Source of the DNA: Rickettsiaceae bacterium
Lineage (GTDB): Bacteria > Pseudomonadota > Alphaproteobacteria > Rickettsiales > Rickettsiaceae
Assembly (NCBI GenBank): GCA_021741285.1
Contig: JAIOYD010000050.1
Coordinates: forward strand, 1-8,618
Direction: 5' to 3'
Length of the DNA: 8,618 bases
The notes below the pieces were generated by a model. The model saw only the letters and a program-made list of their open reading frames with translations, was not told the DNA's origin and searched no databases. Below, piece after piece: positions 5,609 through 8,618 of this stretch. Within the stretch, counting starts at the first letter, position 1; every line of letters starts with the position of its first letter. The position numbers and the translations under genes are program-made.

Positions 5609-6460
5609 TTAATTAAATTTAGTTAAAATTAAGTCAAGTTCTTCCAAGTTACTGTAATGAAGGCTTATTCTACCCCCATTCCAGGAATTTTCAACAACTA
5701 CTTTTACTCCAAATTTTTCACTCAAAGATTGACCTAGTATCACTAAATCATCGTCAATCACTTTATCTTTTTCTTTCGTTACAGAATTATTAGCTTTTTC
5801 TTTCCTTTTTCTGTTGCTAACTAATTCTTCTACCTGCCTTACATTCAAATCATTAGCTACTATCTTGGTCGCTATTTCTTCTGCGTTTTCAAGGCCAATT
5901 AAACACCTAGCATGACCCATACTTAGTTGACTGTTATTGATCATAAATTTTATTGATTCAGGTAGCTGATTTAGTCTTAATAAATTTGCTACATGACTAC
6001 GACTTTTGCCAACAACTATAGCTAGCTCGCCTTGGCTATACCCATATTCCTTGATTAATTTTTGGAAACCTTCTGCCTCTTCAATAGCCGTTAATTCCTG
6101 ACGCTGTATATTTTCAATTAAAGCTATTTCTAAAATTTCTTTTTCTGTTAAGTCTTTGATTATAACAGGAACTTGTCTTAATCCAGCAATTTTACAAGCT
6201 CTAAATCTTCTTTCACCAGCAATTATCTTATACTTACCAGACTGACTTTTATTTACTATAATTGGCTGAACTAACCCATGACTATTAATAGAATCAGCCA
6301 ATTCTTTTATTTTTTCTTCATCAAAATATTTTCTTGGCTGATCTTCATTACATTCAATCAGCTCAAGGTCTATATTATTACTGGAAGTGATTATTTCAAT
6401 TGGAGTTATTTCCTCATTAAGCAAAGAAGATAAACCTCTTCCAAGCGCTCTATTTCTCAT
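5609..6460 (-). CDS. parB: Chromosome-partitioning protein ParB (Spo0J)
   Basis: ParB is a CTP-dependent DNA clamp that loads at parS sites, spreads along DNA, and stimulates the ParA ATPase to segregate chromosome origins. At 283 residues it is of normal length. The N-terminal ParA-contact motif is ALGRGLSSLL (5-14). The CTP-binding/nuclease-fold domain includes the QPR..F block (41-46), GLVQPIIV (62-69), GERRFRA (82-88) and ENIQRQ.L (116-123). The helix-turn-helix that reads parS is about 142-163 (SQGELAIVVGKSRSHVANLL). A charged linker (about 213-235) leads to a short dimerisation domain ending LEELDLILTKFN. The start has an AAAGG site about 8 bases upstream. It lies 28 bp after parA, and a parS-like site is 1.4 kb upstream inside rsmG. 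All key motifs are intact. Confidence 0.96.
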   Translation of the reverse strand: MRNRALGRGLSSLLNEEITPIEIITSSNNIDLELIECNEDQPRKYFDEEKIKELADSINSHGLVQPIIVNKSQSGKYKIIAGERRFRACKIAGLRQVPVIIKDLTEKEILEIALIENIQRQELTAIEEAEGFQKLIKEYGYSQGELAIVVGKSRSHVANLLRLNQLPESIKFMINNSQLSMGHARCLIGLENAEEIATKIVANDLNVRQVEELVSNRKRKEKANNSVTKEKDKVIDDDLVILGQSLSEKFGVKVVVENSWNGGRISLHYSNLEELDLILTKFN

Positions 6461-6488
6461 AATTAAACCTTTGTATTTTATTTACTAA

Positions 6489-7283
6489 CTACGCTGATAC
6501 TACTTGATGAATACCTTGTTTCTCTCTTACCATCATTTCTTTTGCTAAATTAATATAAGCTTGAGACCCCGAACATTTATAATCATATATTATTGCCGCC
6601 TTTCCATGAGAAGGTGCTTCTGAAACCCTTACATTTCGCGGTATAGTTGTATTGAATACCATCTCTCCAAGACATGATCGTACATCACGTTCTACTTGCT
6701 CTGTCAACCTATTTCTTTTATCATACATAGTAAACAGCACTCCGCCAATTTTGATCTCAGGATTTAATCTTTTTTCTACAATTTCGATAGTTTTAAGCAA
6801 ATGACTCAAACCTTCTAAGGAATAAAATTCACAAAGCATCGGAATAATAACTTCGTGACACGCCACGAGCGCGTTTAAAGTCAGCAAATTTAATGATGGC
6901 GGACAATCGATAATAATATAATCAAATCTATCTCGAATCGATTCTAAACAATTTTTTAGCACCATCTCTCGATCCACCCTATTAATCAAATCTATTTCAA
7001 CAGCAGCAAGATTTGTATTTGAAGTAATAACTGATAATTTTGCAATTTCTGTATCTACGATGGCGTTTTCAATGGTCTCAAGCCCACAAAAAATATGATA
7101 TGTAGTAATTTTTCTTCCTTCCTGCCTAATGCCAAGCCCACTGCTACTATTACCTTGCGAATCCAGATCAATAAGCAATACTTTTTTATTCATAACAGCA
7201 ATGATTGTAGCCAAATTGACGGCAGTTGTGGTTTTACCCACCCCCCCTTTCTGATTAACAATAGCTACAATTTTAGCACTCAT
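6489..7283 (-). CDS. parA: Chromosome-partitioning ATPase ParA (Soj)
   Basis: ParA is a deviant-Walker ATPase that binds DNA nonspecifically as an ATP dimer and pulls ParB-parS complexes apart. The 264 residues are standard for a chromosomal, not plasmid, ParA, with no N-terminal DNA-binding extension. The deviant Walker A is KGGVGKTT (12-19, with signature Lys12 and catalytic Lys17). The A' motif is LLIDLDSQGN (36-45), and Walker B is YIIIDCPPS (122-130, Asp126). The C-terminal block NTTIPRNVRVSEAPSHG is diagnostic of Soj-type proteins. Its start overlaps the rsmG stop as ATGA, and no good ribosome binding site precedes it, so translation probably depends on rsmG. ParB follows directly. Confidence 0.96.
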   Translation of the reverse strand: MSAKIVAIVNQKGGVGKTTTAVNLATIIAVMNKKVLLIDLDSQGNSSSGLGIRQEGRKITTYHIFCGLETIENAIVDTEIAKLSVITSNTNLAAVEIDLINRVDREMVLKNCLESIRDRFDYIIIDCPPSLNLLTLNALVACHEVIIPMLCEFYSLEGLSHLLKTIEIVEKRLNPEIKIGGVLFTMYDKRNRLTEQVERDVRSCLGEMVFNTTIPRNVRVSEAPSHGKAAIIYDYKCSGSQAYINLAKEMMVREKQGIHQVVSA

Positions 7284-7873
7284 ATGTTACGCGGCTTTAC
7301 ATTAGTAATTTCAAGAATTTTTCCATCAATGGAAGTGATGCTATCATGAATATTAACTTTAAACAACCAGTGTTTTCTAGCTCGTGCTATCTCTTCTTCA
7401 TACGTTTTCCCTTTAAGTAAAAGAAATTTTTCTTTCACTTCTATGTTTCTACAGTAGTCAAATATGGAGCTCAAATCCGCGAAAGCCCGAGAAGTCACTA
7501 CATCACAAGAAACAGCTGACAACGTTTCTATTCTGCTATTTTTGATCTCAATCGATTCAGAAGATATTTTTGAAGCTTGTAATAAAAATGCTGCCTTTCT
7601 TTTATCACTCTCAACTAATACCACTCTCTTTATGCCACAAATTGATAAAATAATTCCAGGCAGTCCAGCTCCCGAACCTAGATCTAGAAGTGATATATCT
7701 TTTTTTGCAATATACTTTAATAGTTGTATAGAATCTAACACATGTCGTTGTTCAACATCCTTCAGACTAAGCGGAGACACTAAGTTTATTTTTTTATTCC
7801 ATTTAATTAATAAGTCAATATATTGCTGGAGCCTATCGTGCTTTTCACGTGAAACAAACTCACTGTTCAACAT
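7280..7873 (-). CDS. rsmG: 16S rRNA (guanine527-N7)-methyltransferase RsmG (GidB)
   Basis: RsmG uses S-adenosylmethionine to make m7G527 in the 530 loop of 16S rRNA; loss gives low-level streptomycin resistance in other bacteria. The 197 residues fall at the short end of the family. Seen are the N-terminal block LIKWNKKINLVSP (22-34), RHVLDS (43-48), the SAM-binding motif LDLGSGAGLPG (63-73), an acidic strand end in VVLVESD that contacts the ribose, and VTSRAFADL, the family's conserved arginine block. The first codons overlap the end of mnmG by 14 bp and lack a clear ribosome binding site. Codons 6-11 also encode a parS-like palindrome, so this end of the gene may be constrained by DNA function as well as protein. 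The stop overlaps parA by 4 bp. Confidence 0.94.
   Translation of the reverse strand: MLNSEFVSREKHDRLQQYIDLLIKWNKKINLVSPLSLKDVEQRHVLDSIQLLKYIAKKDISLLDLGSGAGLPGIILSICGIKRVVLVESDKRKAAFLLQASKISSESIEIKNSRIETLSAVSCDVVTSRAFADLSSIFDYCRNIEVKEKFLLLKGKTYEEEIARARKHWLFKVNIHDSITSIDGKILEITNVKPRNI
7841..7856. promoter_or_regulatory. parS: Candidate parS site (ParB-binding centromere) inside rsmG
   Basis: The minus strand reads TGTTTCACGTGAAAAG, matching the bacterial parS consensus TGTTTCACGTGAAACA at 14 of 16 positions. It holds a perfect 12-bp palindrome, TTTCACGTGAAA, at 7843-7854. It lies in codons 6-11 of rsmG, about 1.4 kb upstream of parB. The ParB here has the matching helix-turn-helix. No second TTTCACGTGAAA core was found in the window. 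That it is bound by ParB is inferred from consensus and context. Confidence 0.75.
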
Positions 7874-8618
7874 AATTTGTTTTTAGATAAATTAGTACTG
7901 CTGTCAAAGCAGCAGGAGTAACTCCTGAAATTCTGCGCGCGGCACCTAAGGTAGAAGGTTTATGAAATGCGAGTTTTTCTCTTATTTCATTCGATAGGCT
8001 ATGAATAGATAAATAATCAAGATCTTCCGGAATTTTATAATTCTCCTCATCTTTGAATAACTTAATATCCATATCCTGCCTCTTTAAGTACGATGAGTAT
8101 TTTGATTCAATGTACATGTAATTTAATGCTTTCGTATCCAAATTATTAATTTCTGGAAATATTTTTTTTGTTTCTTCTATACCAAAATTTGGGAGACCAA
8201 TAACCTGATACGCCGTCTTTTTTGAACCATCTTGAGATACATTCACACCAAGGCTAGTTAATTGACTTGTTGTTATAGTCCTTGCGGTTAATACGCTTCT
8301 TACCTGTTCCAGCGTCTCTAATTTAGTCTCAAATATGCGTTTGCGCTGCGCGGAAATAATACCATACTCCATTCCCTTCGGGGTAAGCCTAATATCAGCA
8401 TTATCCGCCCTAAGTGAAAGCCTATACTCAGACCTAGAAGTAAACATTCTATATGGTTCGGTAGTACCAAAATTAATTAAATCATCAATCATAACACCTA
8501 TATACGCATCAGCTCTAGTAAGAATAAATTCTCCATTGCTAAGGGATAATGCTGCATTAATTCCAGCCACAAGACCCTGAGCCCCAGCTTCTTCATAACC
8601 AGTAGTGCCATTTATTTG
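7860..8618 (-). CDS. mnmG: tRNA uridine-5-carboxymethylaminomethyl modification enzyme MnmG (GidA), C-terminal part
   Basis: With MnmE, this FAD enzyme installs the (carboxymethyl)aminomethyl group at wobble U34 of certain tRNAs. The gene runs off the right edge; the visible part encodes the last 252 residues, about 40% of a usual protein of about 620. The frame is open to the edge, where it reads QINGTTGYEEAGAQGLVAG, the conserved GidA signature, so the apparent start at 8570 is internal. Then come the blocks PYRMFTSRSEYRLSLRADNADIRLTPKG and the C-terminal helical domain that binds MnmE and tRNA (LSNEIREKL...RPST-like segment, RRISGVTPAALTAVLIYLK). The FAD-binding Rossmann motif is outside the window. 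Its last 14 bp contain the rsmG start. No damage is seen. Confidence 0.96.
   Translation of the reverse strand, partial: QINGTTGYEEAGAQGLVAGINAALSLSNGEFILTRADAYIGVMIDDLINFGTTEPYRMFTSRSEYRLSLRADNADIRLTPKGMEYGIISAQRKRIFETKLETLEQVRSVLTARTITTSQLTSLGVNVSQDGSKKTAYQVIGLPNFGIEETKKIFPEINNLDTKALNYMYIESKYSSYLKRQDMDIKLFKDEENYKIPEDLDYLSIHSLSNEIREKLAFHKPSTLGAARRISGVTPAALTAVLIYLKTNYVEQ

Noticed and set aside
7464..7886. Plus-strand 140-codon open frame opposite rsmG
   Set aside because: It is antisense to intact rsmG with all motifs present; no family features and no ribosome binding site were seen.
7841..8618. Replication origin next to mnmG-rsmG-parAB
   Set aside because: No DnaA-box cluster (TTATCCACA-like) or AT-rich unwinding repeat was found in the window, so only the parS-like site is supported.

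Overview
The window is AT-rich (roughly two thirds A+T by eye). Every gene I accept lies on the minus strand, so transcription runs from high to low coordinates. The organism is most likely an obligate intracellular alphaproteobacterium of the order Rickettsiales, probably Rickettsiaceae. The grounds are the mnmG-rsmG-parA-parB order, the protein sequence style (ParB, the TatA/B-like protein), an ankyrin-repeat protein, TrpX-type periplasmic binding proteins and an IS5-type transposase start. A transaldolase gene argues against genus Rickettsia itself, which generally lacks the pentose phosphate pathway, and fits Orientia-, Megaira- or Anaplasmataceae-like relatives better. That placement is inference from recall, not from a search.

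Region 1 (8618-3267) is one tightly packed transcription unit: the 3' end of mnmG (tRNA wobble-uridine modification), rsmG (16S rRNA G527 methylation), parA and parB (chromosome partitioning), a TalC/FSA-type transaldolase, and ettA (ribosome-associated ABC-F ATPase). Junctions are overlaps of 14 and 4 bp or gaps of 28, 2 and 21 bp. A parS-like 16-mer (14/16 to the consensus) lies inside the first codons of rsmG, so the operon appears to carry the DNA site its own ParB would bind. Downstream of ettA there is a 15-bp perfect inverted repeat that may end the transcript.

Region 2 (3024-1942) holds two small genes of uncertain role: a 207-residue ankyrin-repeat protein and a 114-residue membrane-anchored protein resembling TatA/TatB.

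Region 3 (1941-1) holds two tandem periplasmic substrate-binding proteins of the ABC_sub_bind (TrpX-like) family, joined by an ATGA stop/start overlap. The second is cut after about 159 codons by the end of an IS5-family element whose transposase start is visible at 71-1, so it is a pseudogene here. The 311-base stretch before the first binding-protein gene is unusual. It has two candidate promoters, a hairpin whose 10-nt loop is complementary to the gene's ribosome binding site, and a Phe/Tyr-rich upstream reading frame. Together these suggest a cis-acting leader that controls uptake, possibly of an aromatic compound; this is a hypothesis.

No tRNA, rRNA, CRISPR array or prophage was seen.
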